From the NCBI GenBank assembly GCA_020636225.1, contig JACJYI010000004.1, positions 1 to 64,000 on the forward strand: a DNA stretch of 64,000 nucleotides. Direction: 5' to 3'. This stretch comes from Lewinellaceae bacterium (GTDB lineage: Bacteria; Bacteroidota; Bacteroidia; Chitinophagales; Saprospiraceae). Shown in pieces: positions 36,264-48,080 of this stretch. Under the pieces are notes generated by a model that did no database searches, was not told the DNA's origin, and worked only from the letters and a program-made list of their open reading frames with translations. Position numbers and translations under genes: made by a program. Numbering within the stretch: position 1 is the first letter of the stretch; each line of letters starts with the position of its first letter.

Positions 36264-36271
36264 TACCTTTC
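36264..36271 (+). promoter_or_regulatory. Probable -7 box of terC
   Basis: TACCTTTC, one base off consensus, 17 bases before the ATG at 36289. No riboswitch-like fold was recognised before it. Confidence 0.4.
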
Positions 36272-36288
36272 GTCCGTAATCTGACCAT

Positions 36289-37266
36289 ATGCTCCTCTGG
36301 ATCGGTTTCTTTGTGTTGATCACGGCTGCCCTGGCCCTGGACCTGGGTGTCTTCCACAAGGAACCGGAAAAGATCAAGGTCAAGGAGGCGACGGCATGGT
36401 CCATTGTGTGGATCACCCTCTCCCTGCTGTTCAGCATCGTGGTGTACTACGCCTATGTCGAGGATTGGAGCGGCATCCGCGAGATGACCGGTGACTTCAT
36501 TCCAGGCAACAAAGCGGTCGTGCTCTACCTGACCGGCTACCTGCTGGAACTGTCCCTCAGCCTGGACAATATCTTCGTCATGGCCCTCATCTTCGTCTAT
36601 TTCAAGGTGCCGGCTGAGCAACAACACCGAGTGCTGTTCTGGGGCATCCTGGGGGCGGTGATCTTTCGGGCCATCATGATCTTTGCCGGGGTGGCGCTCA
36701 TCCAACGCTTCACCTGGCTGATCTACATCTTTGGCGCCTTCATTATCTATGCCGCCCTGAAGATGTGGGCCGCCAAAGATGAGGAAGAGGTCGATCTGAA
36801 GAACAACTGGCTCCTGCGTCGGGTCCGCAGGGTGCTGCCCATTACACGCAGTTTTTACGGGCAACACTTTCTGATCAAACGCGGTAAAAAACTCCTTGGC
36901 ACCCCTCTGCTGCTCACCCTGCTGATGATCGAGACGACGGACATCCTGTTCGCCCTGGACAGCATTCCGGCCATCTTCTCCATTACGACCGATCCCTTCC
37001 TCATCTTCACCAGCAACATTTTCGCCATCCTGGGATTGCGTTCCATGTACTTCATGCTGGCCGCGGTACTGGACAAGTTCAAGCTGCTCAAATACAGCGT
37101 CATCGCCATCCTGCTGTTCGTTGGATTGAAAATGGTGTCGCACGGCTATATCCACCTGCCAGAGTGGGCATCCCTGGTCTTCATAGGGGGAAGCCTGCTG
37201 GTCGGGGTGATTGCCAGCCTGTTTGCGAATGCGAGGGAACAGGAAGATCCGGAACCGGGCATTTGA
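36289..37266 (+). CDS. TerC/Alx family integral membrane protein
   Basis: 325 residues with about eight to nine membrane segments. The family signatures are present: ALDLGVFHKEPEKI, LELSLSLDNIFVMALIFVYF with the paired acidic/Asn residues in the membrane, and TTDILFALDSIPAIFSIT. TerC/Alx proteins are linked to manganese export and to metal loading of exported proteins. The gene is monocistronic or weakly linked to the GT2 gene 51 bases downstream. Confidence 0.9.
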   Translation: MLLWIGFFVLITAALALDLGVFHKEPEKIKVKEATAWSIVWITLSLLFSIVVYYAYVEDWSGIREMTGDFIPGNKAVVLYLTGYLLELSLSLDNIFVMALIFVYFKVPAEQQHRVLFWGILGAVIFRAIMIFAGVALIQRFTWLIYIFGAFIIYAALKMWAAKDEEEVDLKNNWLLRRVRRVLPITRSFYGQHFLIKRGKKLLGTPLLLTLLMIETTDILFALDSIPAIFSITTDPFLIFTSNIFAILGLRSMYFMLAAVLDKFKLLKYSVIAILLFVGLKMVSHGYIHLPEWASLVFIGGSLLVGVIASLFANAREQEDPEPGI

Positions 37267-37317
37267 GCGTCTCCGAAACTTTCCGGTCCTTTGCAGTGCG
37301 AATCAACCGGTTGACCC

Positions 37318-38067
37318 ATGTATAAAGGAAAAAAGGTGGTGGTGGTCCTGCCTGCCTACAATGCTGCCGCCACCCTCAAGAAGACCTATGACGAGATCCC
37401 GTTCGACCTGGTCGACGAGGTGATCCTGTGCGATGATGCCAGCCGCGACAATACGGCGGAAGTGGCTCGACAGATCGGTATCGAGCATGTCATCGTCCAT
37501 GAAAAGAATAAGGGATATGGTGGCAACCAGAAATCGCTCTACAACCGGGCCCTGGAGCTCGGTGGCGACATCGTGATCATGCTCCACCCGGATTACCAGT
37601 ACACCCCCCTACTCATCCCCAGCATGGTGAACATCATCGGGGACGACCTCTATCCGGTCGTGCTAGGGTCGCGTATCCTGGGCAAGGGAGCCCTGCGCGG
37701 TGGCATGCCCCTCTACAAGTACATCGCCAACCGCATCCTCACACTCACCCAGAACATCCTGATCAACTACAAGCTGTCGGAATACCATACCGGCTACCGG
37801 GCCTTCAGCGGGAAAGTGTTGCGGACGATCAACTTCAACGAGAACTCGGATGATTTCGTCTTCGACAACGAGATGTTGTCCCAGATCATCTATGCCGGTT
37901 TTGACATCGGGGAAGTGACCTGTCCGACCAAGTATTTCGAGGAAGCCAGTTCGATCAATTTCCGCAGGTCGGTGACCTACGGCCTGGGTGTTCTGAGAGT
38001 GTCCTTCAGCCACCTGCTCCAGCGCTGGGGGCTGGCATCCTTTCCACTCTACAAGCGCCTTACTTGA
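37318..38067 (+). CDS. Glycosyltransferase family 2, polyprenyl-phosphate-sugar synthase type
   Basis: 249 residues. GT-A fold with VVVLPAYNAAATLKKTYDEI, VILCDDASRDNT, and MLHPDYQYTP in place of the DxD segment, then YHTGYRAFS. It resembles dolichyl/undecaprenyl-phosphate mannosyltransferase-like proteins but has no C-terminal membrane segments, so it is likely peripheral to the inner membrane. The acceptor is unknown. Confidence 0.88.
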   Translation: MYKGKKVVVVLPAYNAAATLKKTYDEIPFDLVDEVILCDDASRDNTAEVARQIGIEHVIVHEKNKGYGGNQKSLYNRALELGGDIVIMLHPDYQYTPLLIPSMVNIIGDDLYPVVLGSRILGKGALRGGMPLYKYIANRILTLTQNILINYKLSEYHTGYRAFSGKVLRTINFNENSDDFVFDNEMLSQIIYAGFDIGEVTCPTKYFEEASSINFRRSVTYGLGVLRVSFSHLLQRWGLASFPLYKRLT

Positions 38068-38149
38068 TGATGGTTTGTTGACCGACAATCGCTCTTTTCG
38101 CCAGGAACAGAATGGCTAACACCAGCACGTACACCAGGGTAACGGTCAT
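38060..38149 (-). CDS. Possible 29-residue single-segment membrane peptide
   Basis: ATG at 38149, TAA at 38060-38062. The peptide MTVTLVYVLVLAILFLAKRA plus a polar tail would span the membrane once. It overlaps the end of the GT2 gene by eight bases on the opposite strand. No promoter box was seen. It could equally be the remnant of a longer membrane gene, since the frame is open for a further 23 or so codons upstream. Confidence 0.25.
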   Translation of the reverse strand: MTVTLVYVLVLAILFLAKRAIVGQQTIIK

Positions 38150-38251
38150 AGCAAAGGGGGTTAGGTTGTTTCGACTTGTTGGTAGGGTTCTAACGCAGGA
38201 GTCGGCCTGTTTATGATACCGTCTTGAACGGCTCGATAAAAAATTAACGAT

Positions 38252-39052
38252 TTGGACATTTCACGACCAAAAGCGATTTCGCCATCCGTTCGCGAACTCC
38301 TGGTGGATGCGGCAGATCAATACAATCAACCAGCCTTCATACCGGATGATCCCGTTTCCATTGTCCATCGATTCAGCAAGCTCCAGGACCGTGAGATCAT
38401 GGGGTTCTGGACAGCCATGCTCTCCTGGGGGCAGCGAAAGACCATCCTCAATAAAGCTGCCGAACTGATCGACCTGATGGGCGGATCACCCTACGCCTTC
38501 GTGATGGAGCACCGCGAGGAAGACCTGGCCCCTCTCCTGCATTTCCGGCACCGGACCTTCAACGATGTTGATCTTTTGCACTTCATGGCTTTCTTCCGGT
38601 ATCATTACCAGCGACACGAGAGCCTGGAAGCCGCCTTCCTGCTGGGACATCATCCGGACCACAAGACGACCGAACAGGCCCTCAATGCCTTTCATCACTA
38701 TTTCTTTTCCCTGCCCCATGTGCCCGAGCGCACCCGAAAGCATGTCTCCGCTCCGGAGCGCAAGTCCTCCTGCAAGCGCCTGAACATGTTCCTGCGCTGG
38801 ATGGTCCGACAGGATGACTGCGGGGTGGATCTGGGATTGTGGAGAGGCATCCGGCCCGATCAACTGGTTATGCCCCTGGATGTCCATGTCGAGCGGGTGG
38901 CCCGGCGAATGGGCCTGCTCCAGCGCAAACAGCGGGACTGGCAGGCTGCTGTCGAGCTGACCGATCACCTGCGCATCCTGGATCCTGCCGATCCGGTGCG
39001 ATTTGATTTCGCCCTCTTTGGCATGGGTGTGCTGGAAAAACCGGGCGGCTAG
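38252..39052 (+). CDS. TIGR02757 family protein
   Basis: 266 residues with a TTG start; no in-frame ATG occurs before residue 50, which would cut conserved sequence. TIGR02757 features are visible: DREIMGFWTAMLSWGQRKTIL, FHHYFFSLPH, SCKRLNMFLRWMVR, and MPLDVHVERVARRMGLL. The family is restricted mainly to Bacteroidota and has an HhH/endonuclease III-like look, but no activity is known. Its stop shares the CTAG tetramer with that of the convergent T9SS gene. Confidence 0.85.
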   Translation: MDISRPKAISPSVRELLVDAADQYNQPAFIPDDPVSIVHRFSKLQDREIMGFWTAMLSWGQRKTILNKAAELIDLMGGSPYAFVMEHREEDLAPLLHFRHRTFNDVDLLHFMAFFRYHYQRHESLEAAFLLGHHPDHKTTEQALNAFHHYFFSLPHVPERTRKHVSAPERKSSCKRLNMFLRWMVRQDDCGVDLGLWRGIRPDQLVMPLDVHVERVARRMGLLQRKQRDWQAAVELTDHLRILDPADPVRFDFALFGMGVLEKPGG

Positions 39053-40800
39053 CGCAACAACATCAAGGATCCCTGGCGCAGGGTTTCCTCTCCATCGGGT
39101 CTGGTGATCCGGATCAGATAGACGTAGATCCCATGAAGGGCATCCTCACCGTTCTCCCGCTTCCCATCCCAGCCCATGCCCGGGTCGGTAGTCGAGAACA
39201 CCCGGGTCCCCCAACGATCATAGATCTCCATGCTGTAGGCCGCACCATCCAGGAAGCTGATCACAGGGCGGAAGAAGGTGTTCAATCCGCGGGGAGCAAA
39301 CGCATTGGGCACCCAGATGCGCAGGTCCTGGCTGGCACAGGCGATGTTGGACCGACTGAAGCGGCGCACCTGCTGGCCTGTTGGCAAGATCAGCGTATAG
39401 GTGGTCTCGACAACATAGCAGACCGGAGCCAGGGGCGGATTGGCCGGGTCCAGGATATGCTCGAACGTCCAGGTGGATGGATCCGTGGTCCCCAGGGGCA
39501 GGATCAGTGAGCCCCGTATTTCAAAGACCTCATGCCCCTCTATGACGGCCCCGTCGATGACCAGTGGGCTCCAGGAAAGGAGATTCCGGAAATCAGGCTG
39601 GGAAGCAGCCTGCAGGAAGGCCGCACTGGCCGGCAGGGTCACCCAATCTTCATTACAGGCGTCGACAGCCTGGATGCGATAGCTTCTCGACTGGGTGGAG
39701 GCATCCGTACTGGCATCCGTAAAGGCATTCTGGGTACTCAAAGGCGGTGCAACGGCCACCGGCTGGATGGCTTGAAAGCTGCCAGCGGCATTTTGTCGTT
39801 CGATACTGGCCGAGTTCAATTCGGCATAGTCCTCCCAGGTCCATTCCAGCTCGGGTTCCTGAGCGGCGTTGATGGTGATATAGGTGATAGCCATCTGACG
39901 AGGAGGCTGGACCAGGTCGGGATCCAGGCAGATCTCGTTCGATCGGGCGATGTTGGTCGCCCCTGCTTCCCTGGCCCTGACGGTGAAGCAATAAGTATCG
40001 GCATCGTCAGCATCGGCAAAGACATACTGTGTCGCCGTACCCGATACGGTATCGATGGGCACGGGCGACTGACCGTTCAGGCCCATCCAGATCACCTGCT
40101 CACCAACACCCCCTGGCCAGTTGATATAGGGATTCCAGGTCAGGGTAATGGTCCGGGCGCAGGCATCCACGCCGGCCCCGAGGAAAATGGTCTGGTGGGC
40201 CAGGTCGAAAAGACTGGTATTGCCACAGGGATCAGCGGCCAGGACATAATAGAATTCTGATTTCTGCCCGGGCTGGGCATTCGGGTCGGTCCAGGTGGTG
40301 GAGCCGACTACAGTATCCACAGGTACGGTACCTCCTGGAGTGGTCCGGTATATGATATAGCGGTCCACCTGGATATCGGGGCTGGGGGTCCAGGTCAGGA
40401 CCACCTGCCCGTTGATGACGGAGGCGCTGAGGATGGCCACGGGCTGAGGCGGTGCAGAGGACAGGGTATCGGATGACAGGCGGATGGCCCCAGGGCAGGC
40501 AAAGTTGCTCTGCATAAAGTAGTACCAGGTCTGATTCCCGGCCAGCAGGTGGACAAAGCTGGTCTGGTTGGGATCCTGCACGGTGCCGATGAGATTAAAG
40601 GGGCCATTGGGGGATATACTTCCGAAGATGAGGTAATCCTGGAATGGTCCGCAGGTGTTCACCGGCAGGGTCCAGAACAGGGTGTCATTCTTGATGCACT
40701 GGAGGTCGGGGGCCTGGATCACGTTCTGGGCAGGAGCGGAGGCCCCAACCGCCACGAGGACCAGGATCATTCCGATATACTGTACAAACTGTCGCTTCAT
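39049..40800 (-). CDS. Fibronectin III-like surface protein with type B T9SS (gliding-motility-associated) C-terminal domain
   Basis: 583 residues. A signal peptide (YIGMILVLVAVGASAPAQ) is followed by several fibronectin type III-like modules (WTLPVNTCGPFQDYLIFGS, VVLTWTPSPDIQVDRYIIYRT) and the type B sorting domain: IWVPNAFAPRGLNTFFRP, YDRWGTRVF, WDGKRENGEDALHGIYVYLI. Type B cargo is passed by T9SS to the cell surface with help of a PorP/SprF partner. The start overlaps the stop of the upstream lipoprotein gene (ATGA, 40797-40800). Confidence 0.9.
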   Translation of the reverse strand: MKRQFVQYIGMILVLVAVGASAPAQNVIQAPDLQCIKNDTLFWTLPVNTCGPFQDYLIFGSISPNGPFNLIGTVQDPNQTSFVHLLAGNQTWYYFMQSNFACPGAIRLSSDTLSSAPPQPVAILSASVINGQVVLTWTPSPDIQVDRYIIYRTTPGGTVPVDTVVGSTTWTDPNAQPGQKSEFYYVLAADPCGNTSLFDLAHQTIFLGAGVDACARTITLTWNPYINWPGGVGEQVIWMGLNGQSPVPIDTVSGTATQYVFADADDADTYCFTVRAREAGATNIARSNEICLDPDLVQPPRQMAITYITINAAQEPELEWTWEDYAELNSASIERQNAAGSFQAIQPVAVAPPLSTQNAFTDASTDASTQSRSYRIQAVDACNEDWVTLPASAAFLQAASQPDFRNLLSWSPLVIDGAVIEGHEVFEIRGSLILPLGTTDPSTWTFEHILDPANPPLAPVCYVVETTYTLILPTGQQVRRFSRSNIACASQDLRIWVPNAFAPRGLNTFFRPVISFLDGAAYSMEIYDRWGTRVFSTTDPGMGWDGKRENGEDALHGIYVYLIRITRPDGEETLRQGSLMLLR

Positions 40801-41531
40801 TCCAGACGGCCGTATTTCGCTTCGTAATTCGACTGACTCATGACCTCCTTCAAACGGAAGGCCAGGGTGTCACCGGTGGGCAGGATCCGTTTCCAGGCCA
40901 TCAGGCCATACCCTTTCCCGTAAGCCTCCTCGCCGGAGAGTTCGAGGCTGAGCACGCCTTCCCCATCGTTGTCGATCGTTTCGTTGAGGCGCATGATCAC
41001 TGCGGAGGTCGATCCACCATCCGGCGTGGTCACCACCTCTTCACGATCATAACGCCGGTAGCGGGTCAGTGTTGTCGTCAGGGATGAATCCCCCGGTTCG
41101 CGCCAGCTGGCCTGGTAGGTGTAGACCTTCCCGGTATCGGGAATGACAAAGGGGAAGAGGGCATTGCGGGTAATGTTTAGCGGCACGCTGACCAGACGGT
41201 CTGACGTATCGCGGGTGTAATAGATGGTCTCGTCTGCCAACATGCCATTCACTACCTGTGTCTCCCGGATGGATTGGATCAGGGTATTGGTCTGGTCGTA
41301 AATGCGTGTCATCAGGACCATGCCGGTGTCGGTACGGGTGGAATGCATGCTCCAGATCTCATTGCCCAGGTTGAGCTCATTGGCCGGTTGGTAGATATAG
41401 ACCACCCCCTCGTCGAAATCCTCCAGCGGAAAGTAATACGACCGATAGGGTTCGCGTTCCTGTGAGCACCCGCTTACCAGAAGGAGACCATTAACGAGGA
41501 TCAGCAAGAAGGAAGCGTGACAATTTGGCAT
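40797..41531 (-). CDS. Hypothetical lipoprotein
   Basis: 244 residues. Signal peptide with lipobox LLLVSGC; the mature part is beta-rich (YYFPLEDFDEGVVYIYQPAN, VYTYQASWREPGDSS, YGLMAWKRILPTGDTL). No known domain. It is translationally coupled to the type-B T9SS gene downstream, so it may be an anchoring or surface partner of that protein (inference). Confidence 0.75.
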   Translation of the reverse strand: MPNCHASFLLILVNGLLLVSGCSQEREPYRSYYFPLEDFDEGVVYIYQPANELNLGNEIWSMHSTRTDTGMVLMTRIYDQTNTLIQSIRETQVVNGMLADETIYYTRDTSDRLVSVPLNITRNALFPFVIPDTGKVYTYQASWREPGDSSLTTTLTRYRRYDREEVVTTPDGGSTSAVIMRLNETIDNDGEGVLSLELSGEEAYGKGYGLMAWKRILPTGDTLAFRLKEVMSQSNYEAKYGRLE

Positions 41532-41583
41532 AAGCAGCGGGTATGGAATGATTCTCGAGCAGGTAAGGACCCAACTCAGGGGG

Positions 41584-41591
41584 TAAAGTTA
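41584..41591 (-). promoter_or_regulatory. Possible -7 box of the lipoprotein/T9SS pair
   Basis: TAACTTTA on the minus strand, one base off consensus, 52 bases before the lipoprotein ATG and back to back with the secA box. Confidence 0.35.
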
Positions 41592-41594
41592 TAT

Positions 41595-41602
41595 TATCTT
41601 TG
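41595..41602 (+). promoter_or_regulatory. -7 box of secA
   Basis: TATCTTTG, exact consensus, 35 bases before the secA ATG. Confidence 0.6.
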
Positions 41603-41637
41603 CCCGTTGGATTCACGACAGCAAATCATCGTCGGCT

Positions 41638-44961
<3,324 letters not shown>

Positions 44962-44981
44962 TCCCTGACTGAAGGATTGGG

Positions 44982-44989
44982 TACTTTTG
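44982..44989 (+). promoter_or_regulatory. -7 box of deoC; decides its start
   Basis: TACTTTTG, exact consensus, three bases before the ATG at 44993. It contains the TTG at 44987, ruling that out as a start. Confidence 0.6.
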
Positions 44990-44992
44990 AGC

Positions 44993-45658
44993 ATGGACCG
45001 CGAAGTATTAGCCAGGAGTCTGGAATCGACCCTGTTGAAGCCCGAGACGACCGTAGATCAGATCCAGGCCTTGTGCCAGGAAGCCATACAATTGGGCCTG
45101 GGAGGCGTATGCGTACCGCCTTATTTTGTCAAGGAAGCCAGGCGGCAGCTGGAAGGCAAGGGCCCTCTGGTCGTATCTGTCGTGGGATTCCCGCTGGGAT
45201 ACAACTGTACGGCGGGAAAGGTAGAAGAGATCAAGAAGCTCATCCATGACGGGGCCAGTGAGGTAGATGTCGTGGTGGATATCCCGGCTGTCAAGGATAA
45301 GAACTGGACCTATCTGGAGAATGAACTGCGAGCTGTGTCCCAGATCACGCACTTGAAGAACCAGACGATCAAGCTCATTATCGAAATGGGGATGATGAAC
45401 CCTGACGAAGTGCGCATGATCTGCTCCATCGCCGAAACCTGCGGTGTCGATTTCATCAAGACCAGCACCGGCATGCTGGCTCCGGGGCCAAGCAAGGAAG
45501 ACATCCAGTTCCTCCGACAGATCCTGAAGCCCCTGACCCGTATCAAGGCCAGCGCCGGGATCCGCACGGCTGAAAAGGCCATCGAACTGATCGAAGCCGG
45601 GGCTGACCGGATCGGCACCAGTTCTGCCGGCAAGATCATGAGCGAGTGGAAGGGATAA
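44993..45658 (+). CDS. deoC: Deoxyribose-phosphate aldolase
   Basis: 221 residues. The Schiff-base Lys is in VDFIKTSTG and the proton-relay Lys in RIKASAGIRT; VVSVVGFPLGYNCTAGKVEE and EVDVVVDIPAVK complete the family pattern. The enzyme cleaves 2-deoxyribose 5-phosphate to glyceraldehyde 3-phosphate and acetaldehyde in the cytoplasm. The start is fixed by the promoter box three bases upstream. Confidence 0.94.
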   Translation: MDREVLARSLESTLLKPETTVDQIQALCQEAIQLGLGGVCVPPYFVKEARRQLEGKGPLVVSVVGFPLGYNCTAGKVEEIKKLIHDGASEVDVVVDIPAVKDKNWTYLENELRAVSQITHLKNQTIKLIIEMGMMNPDEVRMICSIAETCGVDFIKTSTGMLAPGPSKEDIQFLRQILKPLTRIKASAGIRTAEKAIELIEAGADRIGTSSAGKIMSEWKG

Positions 45659-45674
45659 GGCAGCGTGTGGCCTT

Positions 45675-46943
45675 CTAGCCGAGCACAACTTTCCGTTCAG
45701 AACCGGGGGTAATCCCCAGGATCAGCAACACCAGCCCAAGAGGCAATCCGATCGATATCAGGAGTAAGCCTTCATGATACCAGGGAAGGAACCCCATGGA
45801 CCACCACAATAACGTGCCCTGGAGAAAAAGAAGGAACTCGCTACCAGCAATACCGACGATGAGGATCACCAGGCCGGCCGGAGCCAGTCGATTGCGCATG
45901 GCGATCATGTTGCCCTTGAGCGCCACGGCGATCAGGAGCATGGAGAGCATGCCCAGGGTAATGAGATGAATGAACCCGATCACATAGTTGCGCAGGGTGT
46001 AGGCCATCTCTGCGACAGCGGGTATGACCACCAGGGCCTGGACCAGCAGCTTGCCTAGAAAACTGGCCAGGGCAAGGATCAGCAACCGTCTTGCCCAGGG
46101 TGACCAGTTGCCCAACGGGAGTGGAGTCCGGAGCAGAATGCGGATAAACAGGACCAGGGCAACGGTCTGGATGATGATCCCCACACTATTCACAGTAAAG
46201 ACGATAAGGTTTGGATTGGACCAGGCGACAGCCAGGGCAAAGGTGATCGGTGTGGATACCAGCAACCACCGGTAGAAGGTCCTCAGCTGCTGAACAGGCA
46301 ATGGGATCTTGTCGGACTCCAATTGAACAAACCAGAGACCGAGGGCCATGAACAGGAACCAGCCGTTGAACTGGAAATGCAAGAACCATTGCACGGCCAG
46401 GTAGAAGATCTCATGCTCTCGCATACCCAGGGCCATGATGGGCCCGATAGCCCAAAGGGACAGGGTGGATAGAACCATCAGGGCCAGCGCGGTTCGAATA
46501 AAGAGGACACCCAGCATCCAGTTGTAGCGATGCTGGCCAAGCGCTTTCCAGATCAACCACACAAATCCGTAGGAGACCAGGATGTGCGCCGAGGCAAACC
46601 CAATGGCCCAGGAGGTATACCCGACGATCGGAAAGGCCACAAGCATACCCAGGACCATCGCCTGGGACAACCAGAATAGCCGATGGAGAACACCCGGGAC
46701 CCCGGTCGGATACAGGTAGGGCAATAGCACTGCAAAGAAGCCCTGGAACAGCCACCCGAGCATGGCGACGTGTGAGTGGGCATAGAGAAACTTGCGGAAA
46801 TGAAAGCCGGGGATCTCCTCCACAAAGGCATAGCGAAGCAGGACACCAATGATGGCGGCCACCAGGAAATTGATCAGGGCGATGATGAACCATCGCGATC
46901 CTGGTGGCGCGCCTGTCATGTGTCGATCAGGATTTTCCGTCAT
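45675..46943 (-). CDS. Heme-copper-oxidase subunit I-like membrane protein of the nos locus
   Basis: 422 residues (414 if begun at the ATG at 46919) with about 12 membrane segments. Conserved-looking His in membrane segments (YAHSHVAMLGWLFQG, HEIFYLAVQWFLHFQFNGW, GFIHLITLGML) recall the heme-binding helices of oxidase subunit I, but the full set of oxidase or NorB ligands was not found. It probably binds heme and handles electrons or NO rather than pumping protons as a full oxidase. It is the last gene of the rrf2-cytochrome c operon, overlapping the cytochrome gene if the longer start is used. Confidence 0.65.
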   Translation of the reverse strand: MTENPDRHMTGAPPGSRWFIIALINFLVAAIIGVLLRYAFVEEIPGFHFRKFLYAHSHVAMLGWLFQGFFAVLLPYLYPTGVPGVLHRLFWLSQAMVLGMLVAFPIVGYTSWAIGFASAHILVSYGFVWLIWKALGQHRYNWMLGVLFIRTALALMVLSTLSLWAIGPIMALGMREHEIFYLAVQWFLHFQFNGWFLFMALGLWFVQLESDKIPLPVQQLRTFYRWLLVSTPITFALAVAWSNPNLIVFTVNSVGIIIQTVALVLFIRILLRTPLPLGNWSPWARRLLILALASFLGKLLVQALVVIPAVAEMAYTLRNYVIGFIHLITLGMLSMLLIAVALKGNMIAMRNRLAPAGLVILIVGIAGSEFLLFLQGTLLWWSMGFLPWYHEGLLLISIGLPLGLVLLILGITPGSERKVVLG

Positions 46944-47400
46944 TCTTCAGCATGAACTCCAGGACAGCACGGGCATCCTCCTGGTTCAGGTTCTGGTTGG
47001 GCATCCGTACGAGGCATTCCTTCAACATTGCCTGGGCCGCCGGATCCTTCTCCAGCATCACATCTACGTTCAGGGTCATGTTCATGATCCATTCCGGAGT
47101 GCGACGATCGGTGACACCCTTCCATCCCGGTCCGACCACCCGCATGTCCGTCAACTTGTGACAGGCAGAGCATTTCATGTCATAGATGGCATTGCCCTTG
47201 GCCACCCATTCCTCGTTGAGTGGGCTGTTCAGGTCGACATGCTTGACTTCCCCGATCCCTTTCGGATCAGCTACAGGTTCGTCTTCGACCATACTTTTGA
47301 CTTCGGAGGCCGCGCCGGATGAATCCGCAGAATCACTGCCGCCGCAGGCCCCGAATAAGAGGCTGGCTGGAAGAAGGTACAGGATCAATTGCTTTTTCAT
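46927..47400 (-). CDS. Monoheme cytochrome c lipoprotein
   Basis: 157 residues from the ATG at 47400 (an ATG at 47406 adds two). Signal peptide with lipobox LLFGAC, an acidic Ser-rich linker, then a class I cytochrome c domain with CSACH heme motif and a distal Met in VRMPNQNL. It is likely anchored in the periplasm, where it could hand electrons to NosZ encoded divergently. It starts seven bases after the rrf2 stop. Confidence 0.88.
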   Translation of the reverse strand: MKKQLILYLLPASLLFGACGGSDSADSSGAASEVKSMVEDEPVADPKGIGEVKHVDLNSPLNEEWVAKGNAIYDMKCSACHKLTDMRVVGPGWKGVTDRRTPEWIMNMTLNVDVMLEKDPAAQAMLKECLVRMPNQNLNQEDARAVLEFMLKNDGKS

Positions 47401-47407
47401 GATCATT

Positions 47408-47845
47408 TCATTTAGGGGTTGATGATTCCTTTTTCTCCAGTCGGGTCACCAGGGTGAGCTCCCGAATGGTCAGATTCTTCAACTTGTGATACAGTCCATC
47501 CCGATAACCCACGGCCTGCTCGTGCAATGGACATGGATGGGCGGATGAGCAGGAGGGCAAGCCCAGTACGCAAGCCGTGAACAGGCCAGGACCATCGATC
47601 ACCTCGATGATCCGGTCGATGGTCACCTGCTCATTCTCCCGGGAGAGATAGAACCCCCCATTCGGCCCCTTGGTGGAGGAGATCAGCTTGTTACGGGACA
47701 GCTGCTGAAGAATCTTGGACAGGAAGTGTTTGGGGATCTGCAAGGATTCCGCCATTTGTTGGGCACCAACCAGCTGAGTCGTGGAGGACTCTTCTGCGAT
47801 GTACACGACCGCTCTGAGGGCGTACTGGCAGCTTTTGGATAACAT
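47408..47845 (-). CDS. Rrf2-family regulator (NsrR/IscR type) of the nos locus
   Basis: 145 residues from the ATG at 47845. Winged helix with MLSKSCQYALRAVVYIAEES and the family recognition pattern IPKHFLSKILQQLSRNKLISSTKGPNGGFYLSR. Three Cys (CVLGLPSC, then SSAHPC) at the place where NsrR and IscR bind an Fe-S cluster make NO or redox sensing likely. It heads a three-gene minus-strand operon and faces nosZ across a 235-base promoter region with a perfect palindrome at 47883-47902. The longer open frame to 47932 has no family sequence and would cover the palindrome. Confidence 0.88.
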   Translation of the reverse strand: MLSKSCQYALRAVVYIAEESSTTQLVGAQQMAESLQIPKHFLSKILQQLSRNKLISSTKGPNGGFYLSRENEQVTIDRIIEVIDGPGLFTACVLGLPSCSSAHPCPLHEQAVGYRDGLYHKLKNLTIRELTLVTRLEKKESSTPK

Positions 47846-47882
47846 ATGCGATTCTGATTGCAGGGTCAACACGTTCCTATTT

Positions 47883-47902
47883 AAAGGACAAAGTTGTCCT
47901 TT
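47883..47902. promoter_or_regulatory. Perfect palindrome, probable Rrf2 operator
   Basis: AAAGGACAA and TTGTCCTTT, perfectly inverted around an AG spacer, 38 bases upstream of the Rrf2 start and between it and nosZ. Size and symmetry fit an Rrf2 dimer. Placement allows control of both directions. Confidence 0.6.
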
Positions 47903-47942
47903 ATTTTGGAATATCGGAGGAAAAATAGGCAAATGATCCTAT

Positions 47943-47956
47943 GTGATCCTTATCAC
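47943..47956. promoter_or_regulatory. CRP/FNR-family-like binding site upstream of nosZ
   Basis: GTGAT-CCTT-ATCAC, a perfect inverted repeat that reads TGTGATCCTTATCAC with the preceding T. It matches the half-site and spacing of CRP/FNR/NnrR-type sites (TTGAT-N4-ATCAA or TGTGA-N6-TCACA). About 80 bases upstream of a weak -7 box, suited to activation. Confidence 0.5.
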
Positions 47957-48035
47957 GAGTGTCATTGACCGATGTCATACCCCGGTTCGCCGATGCGATC
48001 AACCTTTGCATCAAATAAAAGATATTAAGGTCTTC

Positions 48036-48043
48036 TATACTTC
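48036..48043 (+). promoter_or_regulatory. Possible -7 box of nosZ
   Basis: TATACTTC, two bases off the TAnnTTTG consensus, 37 bases before the nosZ ATG. Weak boxes are expected at activator-dependent promoters. Confidence 0.35.
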
Positions 48044-48080
48044 TAATAAGGACCTGTCAGAACCACAAAACTCATTTGCT

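Noticed and set aside
36200..36288. Manganese (yybP-ykoY) riboswitch before terC
   Set aside because: TerC/Alx genes often have one, but the short leader here shows none of the conserved riboswitch words or paired stems.
47943..48080. GTG start that would lengthen NosZ by 46 residues
   Set aside because: The GTG is part of a perfect CRP/FNR-like palindrome, and the extension would bury the signal peptide and lipobox that begin at the ATG at 48081.
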